From an uncultured Flavobacteriales bacterium (GTDB lineage Bacteria; Bacteroidota; Bacteroidia; Flavobacteriales; Schleiferiaceae), in assembly GCA_937942085.1 (NCBI GenBank), contig CALDGA010000201.1:1-64000 (forward strand): DNA of 64,000 nt, given 5' to 3'. Positions within the stretch are counted from its first letter, which is position 1, and each line of letters begins with the position of its first letter. The position numbers and the translations under genes are program-made. Below are positions 43,954-52,790 of the stretch, in pieces. The notes beneath the pieces were generated by a model. That model saw only the letters and a program-made list of their open reading frames with translations. It had not been told where the DNA came from and made no database searches.

Positions 43954-44265
43954 ATGTTAGACTACTTTATGATGGGCGGCCCACTGTTTATGGGCATCCT
44001 CACCTTAATTCTTTTGTTGATGATTTATGCCGCTGTGCGCAATGGCTGTGTAAAGGAATTGGGTCTCTTGGCTCTTGCGGTAGGCTTCTTGGGCCAATTA
44101 ATTGGTCTTTTCGGCGCCTTCGAAGGCATCGAGCAGATGGGCGGCGTGAGCCAAGCCATGCTCGCTGGCGGCCTAAAGGTCTCGAGCATCACTTCCATTT
44201 ATGGATTGCTGATTTACACCGTGAGCCTTCTTATTCAAATCGTCAAGAAATTCACTGGTAAGTAA
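43954..44265 (+). CDS. Very small ExbB/MotA-like membrane protein
   Basis: 103 residues with three hydrophobic segments (about 8-26, 36-54, 76-95). GFLGQLIGLFGAFEGIEQMGGVSQAMLAGGLKVSS resembles the proton-channel signature of ExbB/TolQ/MotA (GLxGTxxGxxxAF...LAxGI), but the usual cytoplasmic domain is absent. No ExbD-like partner is adjacent. Function unknown; could be a stator-like remnant or an independent minimal family. Confidence 0.7.
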   Translation: MLDYFMMGGPLFMGILTLILLLMIYAAVRNGCVKELGLLALAVGFLGQLIGLFGAFEGIEQMGGVSQAMLAGGLKVSSITSIYGLLIYTVSLLIQIVKKFTGK

Positions 44266-44282
44266 AATTTTTTCGCCCCAAT

Positions 44283-44311
44283 AAAAAAGGCGCCCAGAGG
44301 GCGCCTTTTTT
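44283..44311. terminator. Bidirectional terminator, second copy
   Basis: AAAAAAGGCGCCC, loop AGA, GGGCGCCTTTTTT. Identical arms to the 42542 hairpin, again between convergent genes. Confidence 0.9.
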
Positions 44312-44328
44312 GTGAAATATATTTTCGT

Positions 44329-44568
44329 TCACGGACACTCCGCGCGCGTTACCGTCAAATAAGATGGTGTATTTCCACCTCCGGCTGTTGTGGAATCCAA
44401 AATACCGGGATCGACACAAGTATCTTCAACGGTGAGGGCTGAATTATCTAATTGGTACTGGAAACCGTCCCAAGTGTAATCGTCTTCATAGACATCACAA
44501 TCACAGAATGCATTTCCACATGAGGCTAAGGCAAAGCCTACGCCTAAGATTAGTAGGGCTTTTTTCAT
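44329..44568 (-). CDS. Small lipoprotein of unknown function
   Basis: 79 residues. Lipoprotein signal FALASC (Cys about 17), then FCDCDVYEDDYTWDGFQYQ and two further Cys (DTCVDPG and the penultimate residue). Acidic. The four mature Cys other than the lipidated one could form disulfides or a small metal site. Not recognised. Ends close to a bidirectional terminator. Confidence 0.65.
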   Translation of the reverse strand: MKKALLILGVGFALASCGNAFCDCDVYEDDYTWDGFQYQLDNSALTVEDTCVDPGILDSTTAGGGNTPSYLTVTRAECP

Positions 44569-44619
44569 AAGTGTAATTATTTAGCGAGTTTGTTCCTCAC
44601 TAATATAGGGACTATGCCT

Positions 44620-46233
44620 CTAATGTATCAGGCTGTTGGGGGCATACGGCAAGTTCGCCTTCTCCGCGACCTTATCCACCACATCCGTGATGTGCATCTT
44701 TTCGTGGCTGCTGCCCGGACTCACTCCAGTACCCATCATCAAGAAAGGCACATGAGTATCATAGGTATAGCCCGTCCCGTGCGTGGACCCCGTAGGACCG
44801 TAGAAAATACAATTCGGTTGAAGCTGGAAGATCAAATCCCCGGCAAATCTAGTTTGATAACCTTCATGAAGTAGTTGTACGAGCTCTTCATTGCCGGGCC
44901 TGCGAACCTCATCTGTGGTGTAGACATGAACAAACGGATCAACTTGTTCTACGATTTTGGCAATCTCCTCAGCATATGGCTTGGCCCAATCATTCAAATA
45001 CAGGTGGTGATTGATGATTTTGGAAACGGCGTTTTCCAAGTTTACCTCTACATCGATCCCCTCGACGATGGCATCGTTCAGCATGGCCACCACATCGGCA
45101 TTGGCATAATTGCGCACATCGTATCCAAAGTTTCGCAGGTGATTGGGATTTTCACTTGCCCCATGATCTGCAGTGAGGTATATGATGTACTGATCACGCC
45201 CTACTTTCTTGTCGAGGGCTTTGATGAGCTGGCCTAATTGGGCATCCAACTTTAAATACAAATCATGCACCTCACGGGAGCGCACGCCCCAAGTATGTCC
45301 TGCATAATCCGGCGAAGAAAAGCTCACACCCAAAAAATCCGTGAACTCATCGTCCCCAAGATCTTCTTCCTCCAGCAGTAATAGGGCCATCTCCAACACC
45401 ATTTCATTTCCGATAGGGGTCATTTTGAGTCTTTCCAGTCCCGATTCCCTGAATGCGCCATTAGAAGCATTGACCATATATTCTAAATCATATGGGAAAC
45501 TAGAACTCTGTCTATTTAATTTTGGCTCGTATGGATTCTCATCTTCTAAGCTCAACTGATATTTACGAGGAGATAATTCCAATTTCCAACCACGTCGCAT
45601 TTCGTTCATTGCGAACTCCTCTCCGTTAAAGTCACGCACATAATCAGGTAATTGATTCATATAATAAGATGATGAGACAAAATGCATTGAAGCATCTAAC
45701 CAAAAGGCTCCGTCCGCCATATGACCCGCAGGGAAAATAGCCCCACGGTCTTTTATACTGACCCCGTAGGCCTTCCCTTTATTATTTGTATACAATTTAA
45801 TACCGTCTGAAAAAGTTAGTGCCCGTAAGTTTTTTGGAGAACGTTTACTCGAGCTTTCAATCGTTCCTAAAGGCTCTACGTCCATATCTTGCGCACAATA
45901 AACCTCACTAGCCGTGCGGTTGTCCCACCAATCGTTCGCCACCACACCGTGGTATTTAGGCGTTGTGCCTGTAGAAATACTCGCGTGCCCAGGCCCTGTG
46001 TAGGTGGGGATGTAGTTATAATGTGTATTGGAATACGAAAAACCGCTGTCCATTAACGTTCTAAAGCCACCATCAGGTGTAAACTGGTGGTCAAATCGCT
46101 GCAAGTATTCTGCGCGCATCTGATCAACCACAACTTGAACAACAAGCTTCGGTTGTGCCCAAAGGTTTACGCTTAGGAGGCCTGCGACAATTTCGATTCC
46201 AAGGCCTCTTTTTCTTCGTTGAGTTGCTCCCAT
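44620..46233 (-). CDS. pafA: PafA-like alkaline phosphatase
   Basis: 537-residue secreted phosphomonoesterase of the alkaline phosphatase superfamily. The nucleophile Thr79 lies in NYIPTYTGPGHASIS, Asn100 in GVVANDWW, and Lys161/Arg163 in SIKDRGAIFPAGH, closely matching the active-site set of Elizabethkingia PafA (Thr79, Asn100, Lys162, Arg164 as I recall). Metal sites: VVVDQMRAEYL, SSPDYAGHTWG, TADHGAS and HGTGYTYDTHVP. Signal peptide: basic MGATQRRKRG, hydrophobic core, cleavage near WAQ. The start lies inside the upstream ABC-F gene, overlapping its end by 61 bases in another frame. Confidence 0.92.
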   Translation of the reverse strand: MGATQRRKRGLGIEIVAGLLSVNLWAQPKLVVQVVVDQMRAEYLQRFDHQFTPDGGFRTLMDSGFSYSNTHYNYIPTYTGPGHASISTGTTPKYHGVVANDWWDNRTASEVYCAQDMDVEPLGTIESSSKRSPKNLRALTFSDGIKLYTNNKGKAYGVSIKDRGAIFPAGHMADGAFWLDASMHFVSSSYYMNQLPDYVRDFNGEEFAMNEMRRGWKLELSPRKYQLSLEDENPYEPKLNRQSSSFPYDLEYMVNASNGAFRESGLERLKMTPIGNEMVLEMALLLLEEEDLGDDEFTDFLGVSFSSPDYAGHTWGVRSREVHDLYLKLDAQLGQLIKALDKKVGRDQYIIYLTADHGASENPNHLRNFGYDVRNYANADVVAMLNDAIVEGIDVEVNLENAVSKIINHHLYLNDWAKPYAEEIAKIVEQVDPFVHVYTTDEVRRPGNEELVQLLHEGYQTRFAGDLIFQLQPNCIFYGPTGSTHGTGYTYDTHVPFLMMGTGVSPGSSHEKMHITDVVDKVAEKANLPYAPNSLIH

Positions 46234-48134
46234 ACTTCCATTTTGCCGCTAATCACGGACTTTTTTTCTTCATACTTGGGATAAAAATCTGGATCAGCCA
46301 TGAGCGCCTTGCATTCCTGCGGATCGGCGAGCTGCTCGTCCCAAGCGTTTATTTCTTCCTCTAAGTTCTCAATTTCTTGCTCAACTTCCTCCAATTTCCG
46401 CATCACACTGCGCAAATCTTTCTCTAGCTGCTTACGCTCCTTGTAATCCAGGCTGCTCGCAACCTTTTCTTTGGCTTTCTGAACATTTTTTTGGGCCGAT
46501 TTCGCTTCGACCTCGCGCATCGATTCCAATTTTCTTTGCTCGAGATAGTATTCAATACCTCCCAAAATCGTTTTGACCTTCTGGTCTCTAAACTCAATAG
46601 TTTTGGTCACCAGCCCCTCCAAAAACTCACGGTCGTGGCTCACTACCAATAGCGTGCCGTCAAAGGCCTGAAGGCTCTGCTTGAGCACGTCCTTGCTGTT
46701 CATGTCCAAGTGGTTCGTCGGCTCATCCATCACCAAGAAATTGATGGGATTCAGCAGGAGCTTACAAAGTGCCAATCGGCCACGCTCCCCACCGCTCAAA
46801 ACTTTCACTTTCTTATCGACGTCCTCGCCTCTAAACATAAAGGCACCCAACATACTGCGGGCATGCTTGCGCATATCCTCTGGAGAGGCATCCTCGATGG
46901 TCTGTAAGGCCGTTTTACTGCCATCAAGGGCATCCGCTTGGTCTTGGGCAAAATAACCCACCATGACATTGTGCCCCAATTCCATTAAACCATCCGCAGG
47001 AATCTCTTTCAGCAAGGCTTTGACCAAGGTAGATTTTCCCTGGCCGTTTTGTCCTACGAAGGCCACACGATCGCCGCGCTCCACCTCCAAATCTACGCCT
47101 CGCAATACTTGCAAATCGCCATAGGACTTTTTCACTCCCTCTGCCTTCACAACCACCTTGCCGCTTCGCGGCGCCGGCTGAAACTTGAAGTGCATGGCTG
47201 AGGTATCCATATCGTCCACCTCAATGCGTTCCATACGGTCGAGTTTCTTAATCAAACTCTGCGCAAAAGAGGCTTTACTGGCCTTCGCGCGGAACCTTTC
47301 AATCAATTCCTCCGTCTGTTTGATTTCACGCTCTTGATTTTTGGCAGTGGCCAATTGTTTTTCACGCAACTCTTCCCTCAAAGTCAGATACCTTGAGTAC
47401 GGAGCATTGAAATCATAGGCCTTGCCCATGGTAACCTCAATGGTACGTGTGGTCACATTATCCAAGAAAGTTCTATCGTGACTCACCACCATCAGGGTTT
47501 GATTGCTCTCGCTCAGATGTTGCTCCAACCACATGATACTTTCGATATCCAAATGGTTCGTAGGCTCATCCAAAAGTAGTAGGTCTGGCTTTTGAAGAAG
47601 TAATCGGGCCAATTCTGCTCTCATTCGCCATCCCCCCGAAAATGTATTCAGTTTGTTATGAAAGGTATCTTGCGTAAACCCGAGCCCCTTTAATACCAAC
47701 TCCACGCTTTCGTCAAGATTATCACCGCCTAGGATGCCAAAGCGCTCGCTGAGTAGGCTTAATTCTTCAATTAATCGGGTGTAGGAATCACTCTCGTAAT
47801 CCGTACGAACTTCAAAGTCCTTGTTGATCTCCTCCATTCGCTCGTTGATACCCATGATCTCGTCAAAGGCGCTGCGGGCGATCTCCATGATGGTCTTTTC
47901 CATATCCATGGCCAAATCCTGACGCAGGAAGCCTATTCGAACTTCTTTCGCCATGTTTTTGCTCCCCTCGTCCAGGGAGTAGTCGCCTGCGATGAGTTTC
48001 AGTAGGGTAGATTTCCCCGCACCATTTCGACCCACGAGACCAATGCGATCGCCCGGGTTGATTTGGAAACTGATTTCGTTGAAGATGGCCCTTCCGCCAA
48101 AAAATAGCGAGGCCTTATTGAATGATACTACCAT
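46173..48134 (-). CDS. ABC-F family ATPase (Uup-like)
   Basis: 653 residues with two ABC cassettes and no membrane domain: GLVGRNGAGKSTLLKLIAG and LLLDEPTNHLDI in the first; AFVGQNGQGKSTLVK, LSGGERGRLALCKLL and LVMDEPTNHLDM in the second. A linker between cassettes (about 240-300) and a C-terminal coiled coil (about 540-635) indicate a Uup-type member. ABC-F proteins act at the ribosomal E site; the specific role is not assigned. Promoter element ends six bases before the ATG. Confidence 0.94.
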   Translation of the reverse strand: MVVSFNKASLFFGGRAIFNEISFQINPGDRIGLVGRNGAGKSTLLKLIAGDYSLDEGSKNMAKEVRIGFLRQDLAMDMEKTIMEIARSAFDEIMGINERMEEINKDFEVRTDYESDSYTRLIEELSLLSERFGILGGDNLDESVELVLKGLGFTQDTFHNKLNTFSGGWRMRAELARLLLQKPDLLLLDEPTNHLDIESIMWLEQHLSESNQTLMVVSHDRTFLDNVTTRTIEVTMGKAYDFNAPYSRYLTLREELREKQLATAKNQEREIKQTEELIERFRAKASKASFAQSLIKKLDRMERIEVDDMDTSAMHFKFQPAPRSGKVVVKAEGVKKSYGDLQVLRGVDLEVERGDRVAFVGQNGQGKSTLVKALLKEIPADGLMELGHNVMVGYFAQDQADALDGSKTALQTIEDASPEDMRKHARSMLGAFMFRGEDVDKKVKVLSGGERGRLALCKLLLNPINFLVMDEPTNHLDMNSKDVLKQSLQAFDGTLLVVSHDREFLEGLVTKTIEFRDQKVKTILGGIEYYLEQRKLESMREVEAKSAQKNVQKAKEKVASSLDYKERKQLEKDLRSVMRKLEEVEQEIENLEEEINAWDEQLADPQECKALMADPDFYPKYEEKKSVISGKMEVWEQLNEEKEALESKLSQAS

Positions 48135-48139
48135 TGTGA

Positions 48140-48147
48140 CAAAAGTA
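48140..48147 (-). promoter_or_regulatory. -7 promoter element for the ABC-F gene
   Basis: Reverse strand TACTTTTG matches TAnnTTTG; its last G is six bases before the ATG at 48134. A TTG at 48165-48163 sits 15 bases upstream, a short spacing. Confidence 0.5.
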
Positions 48148-48204
48148 TCAAAAACCCCCGCGCAACCGTTGTATTTTTACCCTGCAAATCAGCAATAAAT
48201 CAAG

Positions 48205-48603
48205 ATGTTAAAAGGCACGAAATTTTACGCCATCACTAAGAGCAAGTGTCCGCGTTGTATGGAAGGAGATATTTACCCTGATAGTAATCCCTACCACCTC
48301 AAAAAGCTTTCGGATTTTAACCAGCGCTGCGATGTCTGCAACCAAAACTTCGAGCCCGAGCCAAACTTCTACTACGGCGCGATGTATATAAGCTACGGTT
48401 ACACGGTGGCTTTATTCGTGGCAGTATATATCATTTTTGGCGTGTGGATGGATTGGTCTATGTGGCCCACCGTAAGTGCCTTGGGAATCATCTTGGTCAT
48501 CTTAGGGCCTTTCTTGTTCCGATTATCTCGTACTACTTGGCTTTCTCTCTTTGTCCACTACGACAGGGATGCCACCGAGCGCTGGCAAAAAGAAAAGAAG
48601 TAA
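48205..48603 (+). CDS. DUF983 zinc-ribbon membrane protein
   Basis: 132 residues. A cytoplasmic zinc ribbon with paired CPRC and CDVC motifs (about 15-18 and 43-46), NFEPEPNFYYGAMYISYGYT, then two membrane helices (about 63-82 and 88-107) and a basic tail. DUF983 family, function unknown. TATTTTTA, one base off the -7 consensus, lies about 25 bases before the ATG. The stop abuts the convergent FAD oxidoreductase stop with no bases between. Confidence 0.88.
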   Translation: MLKGTKFYAITKSKCPRCMEGDIYPDSNPYHLKKLSDFNQRCDVCNQNFEPEPNFYYGAMYISYGYTVALFVAVYIIFGVWMDWSMWPTVSALGIILVILGPFLFRLSRTTWLSLFVHYDRDATERWQKEKK

Positions 48604-49653
48604 CTAGCTTTTGAATCGAGCGGGGTCGCATTCCTTGAGTAAAGGCACTCCATAGAGCAAGTGTTCGGCCATGTTTTGTGCCAAATAAGGCACCATTAGC
48701 ACTGCTCGAGACCCCATGCCGTTAAAGACCCACACGTTCTCCTTCTCGGGATAGGGCCCTATGATCGGTCTTCTATCCTTGGTGGCTGGTCGAGTACCTG
48801 CGTAGTGATCAATGACTTTATATTCCTCGGCCCAAACTTTATCAATATGCTGGATAAGTTCATCTTTACCTTTGGGTGTAGGGCCGTCCTCGAACCCCTC
48901 CCACGCATAGGTCGCACCAATGGACGCTTTTTCGTCCTCTTCACCCAACATAAAATGTCCTTGATGAATGCATTCCTTGCCTAGATCGCGTTGCAATTGG
49001 ACGGTTAACAGCTCCCCTTTAACGGGCGAAAAGCCCTGCTGCTTAAGCTGACTTTTGTCTAGCGCTAGATGCGTTCCCTCACAAGAAATAATTGCGTGGG
49101 CCTTGATACCCTTGTATTGTACCCCTTCATTGTGCGGTTCAACCGCTTCCCAATTAAAATGTTCCTTCGTAAAGGAATCTATTTCGCTGAGTTTGTCGCG
49201 CACGGCGGCCATCATAGCGTTCACCTTGAGTCGTCCTGTGCCTTTGGTCAATCCGCTACCGTGTTCAGCTATAATTCCAGAAGGTGTGGGCTCAATGTAG
49301 TCTTTGAGATAAGGGGCGAAGCTTTGTTGATCGGATAGTTCCATCCAAGTATTTTGCTCTCCCGGGTTGTGAAACACACGACGTAAGGGTAGGGGCTCGA
49401 AGAAGGACTTTTGTGTCCATGTCTCCATGTCCGGATAGACTTCGTGAAGGACCCCCATCATCTCATCGGCCATCCAAACCTTTTTCATGCGTTTTAGTAC
49501 GATCGGGTTCCAAAGTCCAGCTGCCACCTTGGAGCTCATATTTTCACCAGGTACATCAAAGAGATGTACGCTAGCGCCGTGCTTCATTAGCGTGTAGCTA
49601 AGCACAGATCCCGAGATACCTCCTCCAACAATGATATAATCTACGTAAGGCAT
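48604..49653 (-). CDS. FAD-dependent oxidoreductase (DAO/glycine-oxidase fold)
   Basis: 349 residues. FAD-binding YIIVGGGISGSVLSYTL at the N-terminus; C-terminal HYAGTRPATKDRRPIIGPYP and VWVFNGMGSRAVLMVPYLA, as in D-amino-acid/glycine oxidases and the MnmC oxidoreductase domain. Substrate unknown. The ATG directly follows the seven-T tail of the gldN terminator; TACCTTTA, one mismatch from a -7 element, lies inside the terminator loop and could drive a very short leader. Confidence 0.87.
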   Translation of the reverse strand: MPYVDYIIVGGGISGSVLSYTLMKHGASVHLFDVPGENMSSKVAAGLWNPIVLKRMKKVWMADEMMGVLHEVYPDMETWTQKSFFEPLPLRRVFHNPGEQNTWMELSDQQSFAPYLKDYIEPTPSGIIAEHGSGLTKGTGRLKVNAMMAAVRDKLSEIDSFTKEHFNWEAVEPHNEGVQYKGIKAHAIISCEGTHLALDKSQLKQQGFSPVKGELLTVQLQRDLGKECIHQGHFMLGEEDEKASIGATYAWEGFEDGPTPKGKDELIQHIDKVWAEEYKVIDHYAGTRPATKDRRPIIGPYPEKENVWVFNGMGSRAVLMVPYLAQNMAEHLLYGVPLLKECDPARFKS

Positions 49654-49686
49654 AAAAAAACTCCTGCTATAAAGGTAACAGGAGTT
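49654..49686 (-). terminator. Terminator of the gldKLMN operon abutting the next start codon
   Basis: Reverse strand: AACTCCTG, 12-base loop, CAGGAGTT continuing into a seven-T tract that ends at the ATG of the FAD oxidoreductase. Confidence 0.85.
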
Positions 49687-49712
49687 CTTGAAGAAGTTTT
49701 ACTTCTGTAGAC

Positions 49713-50558
49713 TTAGTACGTCCACATATCGTGCTCTTTGTTTCTCAAATCTTCTTTGATTCGAGCGGCTTCGAGCAATTGGTTCATCGCGCTGTTGCGC
49801 TTGTAATCTGCAATCGTACGATCGTAAACGTTGTCCATTTTAGTAATGGTCGCGTTGAACTTGCGGAAATGCATGATCTGATCGAAAGTCAATCGCTGAT
49901 TGTTGTTCTTTTCGTTGTAAGCCACTGCAGTTGCCATAGCGTAACGAGCATCAGGGAACCATACCCAGAATGGGTTGTAGGTCAACGATGGGTTACGTGG
50001 ATCGCGTACTTCAGGTGCAATACCAATAATGCGGTTCTTCAATTCACCTCTTTGCTTGTCGAAGTACCAGTCGCTTTTAATGTGGTAGGCAACCACATTG
50101 TTTGCTTTAATGGTAATGGTATCGATAGCCAACGGTGGACCGAAAGGATCGTCTGGATCTGGAATGGTATCGTATTGCTCGATTTTCTCACGAACCTCGT
50201 CAATAGTTAATGGCAATTCGAAACGATCATCCAAGAAAATCTCAGTAATGGTATTTTCGGTAATGATACCGTCTACCAATACATCCCAAAGTGCTTTGCG
50301 ATCTGGCATAGGCTTGATCGGGTAGTACAACGGAAGGTTGATTTTCTCGCGCAAGTCAATGCGCTCCCAGTGACGTTCAGACCACAACATGTCGTCTTGA
50401 CGCAAGTAAGGGTAAGGCACCACACGATTATTGCGGTAGTGCTTGGTCGCCTCAGGGATGATACCATCATCCGAAGGATCTAGAATTTGCGCATTTGCAG
50501 TCGAATAGGATAGACCTACTGCAACGATGGCAAAAAGGAGCGCTTTAACTCGTACCAT
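49713..50558 (-). CDS. gldN: Type IX secretion/gliding protein GldN (PorN)
   Basis: Periplasmic component of the T9SS; with GldK it forms the outer-membrane-associated ring. The 281 residues show a signal peptide (about 1-23, ending ANAQ), VVPYPYLRQDDMLWSERHWERIDLREKIN-type sequence (RQDDMLWSERHWERIDLR) and NPSLTYNPFWVWFPDARY. Last gene of porP-gldK-gldL-gldM-gldN; one base from gldM. Confidence 0.95.
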   Translation of the reverse strand: MVRVKALLFAIVAVGLSYSTANAQILDPSDDGIIPEATKHYRNNRVVPYPYLRQDDMLWSERHWERIDLREKINLPLYYPIKPMPDRKALWDVLVDGIITENTITEIFLDDRFELPLTIDEVREKIEQYDTIPDPDDPFGPPLAIDTITIKANNVVAYHIKSDWYFDKQRGELKNRIIGIAPEVRDPRNPSLTYNPFWVWFPDARYAMATAVAYNEKNNNQRLTFDQIMHFRKFNATITKMDNVYDRTIADYKRNSAMNQLLEAARIKEDLRNKEHDMWTY

Positions 50559-50559
50559 A

Positions 50560-52083
50560 TTAGTTCAAATCAATAGTAATAGGAGCAACTTTAGGTTTGA
50601 TGCCTTTAGCAGTTGCCGCCTTTATGTTTCTAATAATAACCGGTGTTCCAGGTTTTGCTTTATCCAATGCAGCTTTGGCATTAGAATTTAGGGTATTCCC
50701 TTTACAGTCGATAGGAGCGAAAGGAGGGATGATGATCTGGAAGCTGGTTACTTTCAAAGGCAATTCAAAGTCGAAGTTGTTGAATTTCGCTTCAACCTTC
50801 GCTCTTTTAATCAAGTTCGCTGACATCAAACCTTCGGATTTACCGAAAATTTCGCCGGCTGCATCTGGCAAGTTCTTTACACGGAATTCTTTCGATCCCA
50901 TAGACTTAGTTGAACCGTCTGCTTCACGAACGCTTACGGCAATCTTCATTGTACCACCAGAATTACGTGTTACATCAGCGATATATTCTCTGCCTGATTT
51001 CTTCACCCCTGGACCGTTTACAATCAAGTTGGAAGGATCTACACCGGGAACAGAAATTTCCAATGGGTTATCGACCCCACGATATAATACGTTCATCTTG
51101 GTTGGCGAGATCACTACACTTGGAGGAGCTACATTATAGAATTGCTCTCCAATCTCATAAACTTTTTCCTCTCCGTTAGTTATCAAGCGGATTTCTCCGT
51201 TCCATGTTTCAGTACCAACCTTGTTCGCGGGTAGAGTGATTTTCGCAACTCCATCAACAATGTTTTCAGCTGCTATAGACTCTCCATTTATCACGAATGT
51301 CGGATTTTGAGTATCGTCAAAAGCCGCCAATAAGACTTCGGCCTCGTAGGAATCACCTTTTGTTACAAATGTGCTTGCAGGTATTACAATCGGCTTAACC
51401 CCTGTCACCTTAATATCGCGTGCATTGATGTTAGAATAAAGATTGTCTATGACGTTAGCTTCTGCCGTTCTAACATCACTTTGCATACCTGTTAAGAAGG
51501 TTAGTACAGAAATCAGTGGATAATGCTCAAAGTTTTGTTGCTCCCAAGACATGTTAACACCATCGTGCATTTCATCTGCCAAAGAAAAAGTAGCATCCAA
51601 AGCCTCAATCAGGCTTTCATTTCCAACGGACTCCCATTTCATGACCTCTCTAAAGGCTTCCATTTCTGACTTAAGTGCGATTCCATTTTTCTCAATTAAG
51701 AAATAATTGGGCGCCGTTTCCCGATCATCCATTTTTTTTGGTTTACCTGGATTCTCCTCATCTTCACCTCCAGCACGAAGAATCAATTCGTCTTTCATGG
51801 ATTCGATAAGATTGAACAAACTATCCGATTTGGCATGGACAATTTCCGCCTTATCTCTCCATGGGCCGGCTTTAACGGGGTTGTCCGCAGCAGCGCTTTT
51901 GAATGAAGCATAGAGTGAAGCGTTTTGACCCTCTACAGTCTCAATAGAAGCATTTTGATCAAGCATTACCTCATAAAAAGCATCCATGACTTCGCGACTA
52001 ACATTAAGTGCCAAGAGTGCCGTCAATACGAGATACATCATATTAATCATCCTCTGTCTTGGGCTTAAATTACCTGATGCCAT
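50560..52083 (-). CDS. gldM: Type IX secretion/gliding motor protein GldM (PorM)
   Basis: 507 residues. GldM partners with GldL to form the proton-driven T9SS motor. N-terminal SPRQRMINMMYLVLTALLALNVS contains the single transmembrane helix (about 12-28); the remainder is periplasmic with four domains, including an acidic helical first domain and beta-rich domains ending in FQIIIPPFAPIDCKGNTLN. Length close to other GldM proteins. Confidence 0.95.
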   Translation of the reverse strand: MASGNLSPRQRMINMMYLVLTALLALNVSREVMDAFYEVMLDQNASIETVEGQNASLYASFKSAAADNPVKAGPWRDKAEIVHAKSDSLFNLIESMKDELILRAGGEDEENPGKPKKMDDRETAPNYFLIEKNGIALKSEMEAFREVMKWESVGNESLIEALDATFSLADEMHDGVNMSWEQQNFEHYPLISVLTFLTGMQSDVRTAEANVIDNLYSNINARDIKVTGVKPIVIPASTFVTKGDSYEAEVLLAAFDDTQNPTFVINGESIAAENIVDGVAKITLPANKVGTETWNGEIRLITNGEEKVYEIGEQFYNVAPPSVVISPTKMNVLYRGVDNPLEISVPGVDPSNLIVNGPGVKKSGREYIADVTRNSGGTMKIAVSVREADGSTKSMGSKEFRVKNLPDAAGEIFGKSEGLMSANLIKRAKVEAKFNNFDFELPLKVTSFQIIIPPFAPIDCKGNTLNSNAKAALDKAKPGTPVIIRNIKAATAKGIKPKVAPITIDLN

Positions 52084-52121
52084 TGTAGTTGTTGTTTAGG
52101 GTTAACAAAATTGATTCACTC

Positions 52122-52757
52122 TTACTTACCCATAGCTGTAAGCATACCTCCATAAATATTATTCAGAGTAGCAAGATTACCTTTCAATGCAGAGATTTGA
52201 CCTGCGAGATCTGATGCATCAGTAGAAGCGGTTGCAAGTTTTTCCATTACGTCGTTTTGACGCTCAACTTGGGCCGTAGTGTTCTCTAACTGAACCGCAT
52301 ACAAAGCATTTAGACTTTCCATATTCGCAGCGGCAGAATTAAGTTGTTCACTGTACTTAGCAGTCGCTCCAGCCGCGTCAACAGTTCCTGAAAGTGCACC
52401 TGCTGTCTCGCTTAGACTGCGCATACCCTCTCCAAGTCGTGCAATTAGTTCCGAATCTATACCTCCGTTTTCTAATGCATTGTCGAGTTGTTGCGTGATA
52501 GTCATAGACCCATCGCCATCTCCAGTGGCTAGTTCAGGATATACTAATGACCAATCATATTCAGTCGCTGGTTTTTCAAAAGCTGAAAAGAAGAAAATTA
52601 CCGCTTCCGTTGAAAGTCCTGCAACTAGCATGAAGTTCGCACCTTCCCAGTGCATAATCTTAAACATTGCACCAAGAATTACGACTGCCGCTCCAATACC
52701 GTAGAGCTTTGCCATAAAATTCTTGAACCTTTTACCATTTACGTCAATAAGTGCCAT
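52122..52757 (-). CDS. gldL: Type IX secretion/gliding motor protein GldL (PorL)
   Basis: 211 residues with two transmembrane helices (about 16-32 and 41-55) near the N-terminus: YGIGAAVVILGAMFKIMHW and LVAGLSTEAVIFFFSAF. The Glu in STEAV within the second helix corresponds to the conserved residue implicated in proton-motive-force use. The cytoplasmic C-terminal part is helical (MRSLSETAGALSGTVD). Confidence 0.95.
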   Translation of the reverse strand: MALIDVNGKRFKNFMAKLYGIGAAVVILGAMFKIMHWEGANFMLVAGLSTEAVIFFFSAFEKPATEYDWSLVYPELATGDGDGSMTITQQLDNALENGGIDSELIARLGEGMRSLSETAGALSGTVDAAGATAKYSEQLNSAAANMESLNALYAVQLENTTAQVERQNDVMEKLATASTDASDLAGQISALKGNLATLNNIYGGMLTAMGK

Positions 52758-52790
52758 AATATTTGAGGATTTGAAATTTTAGTTGTGGGT

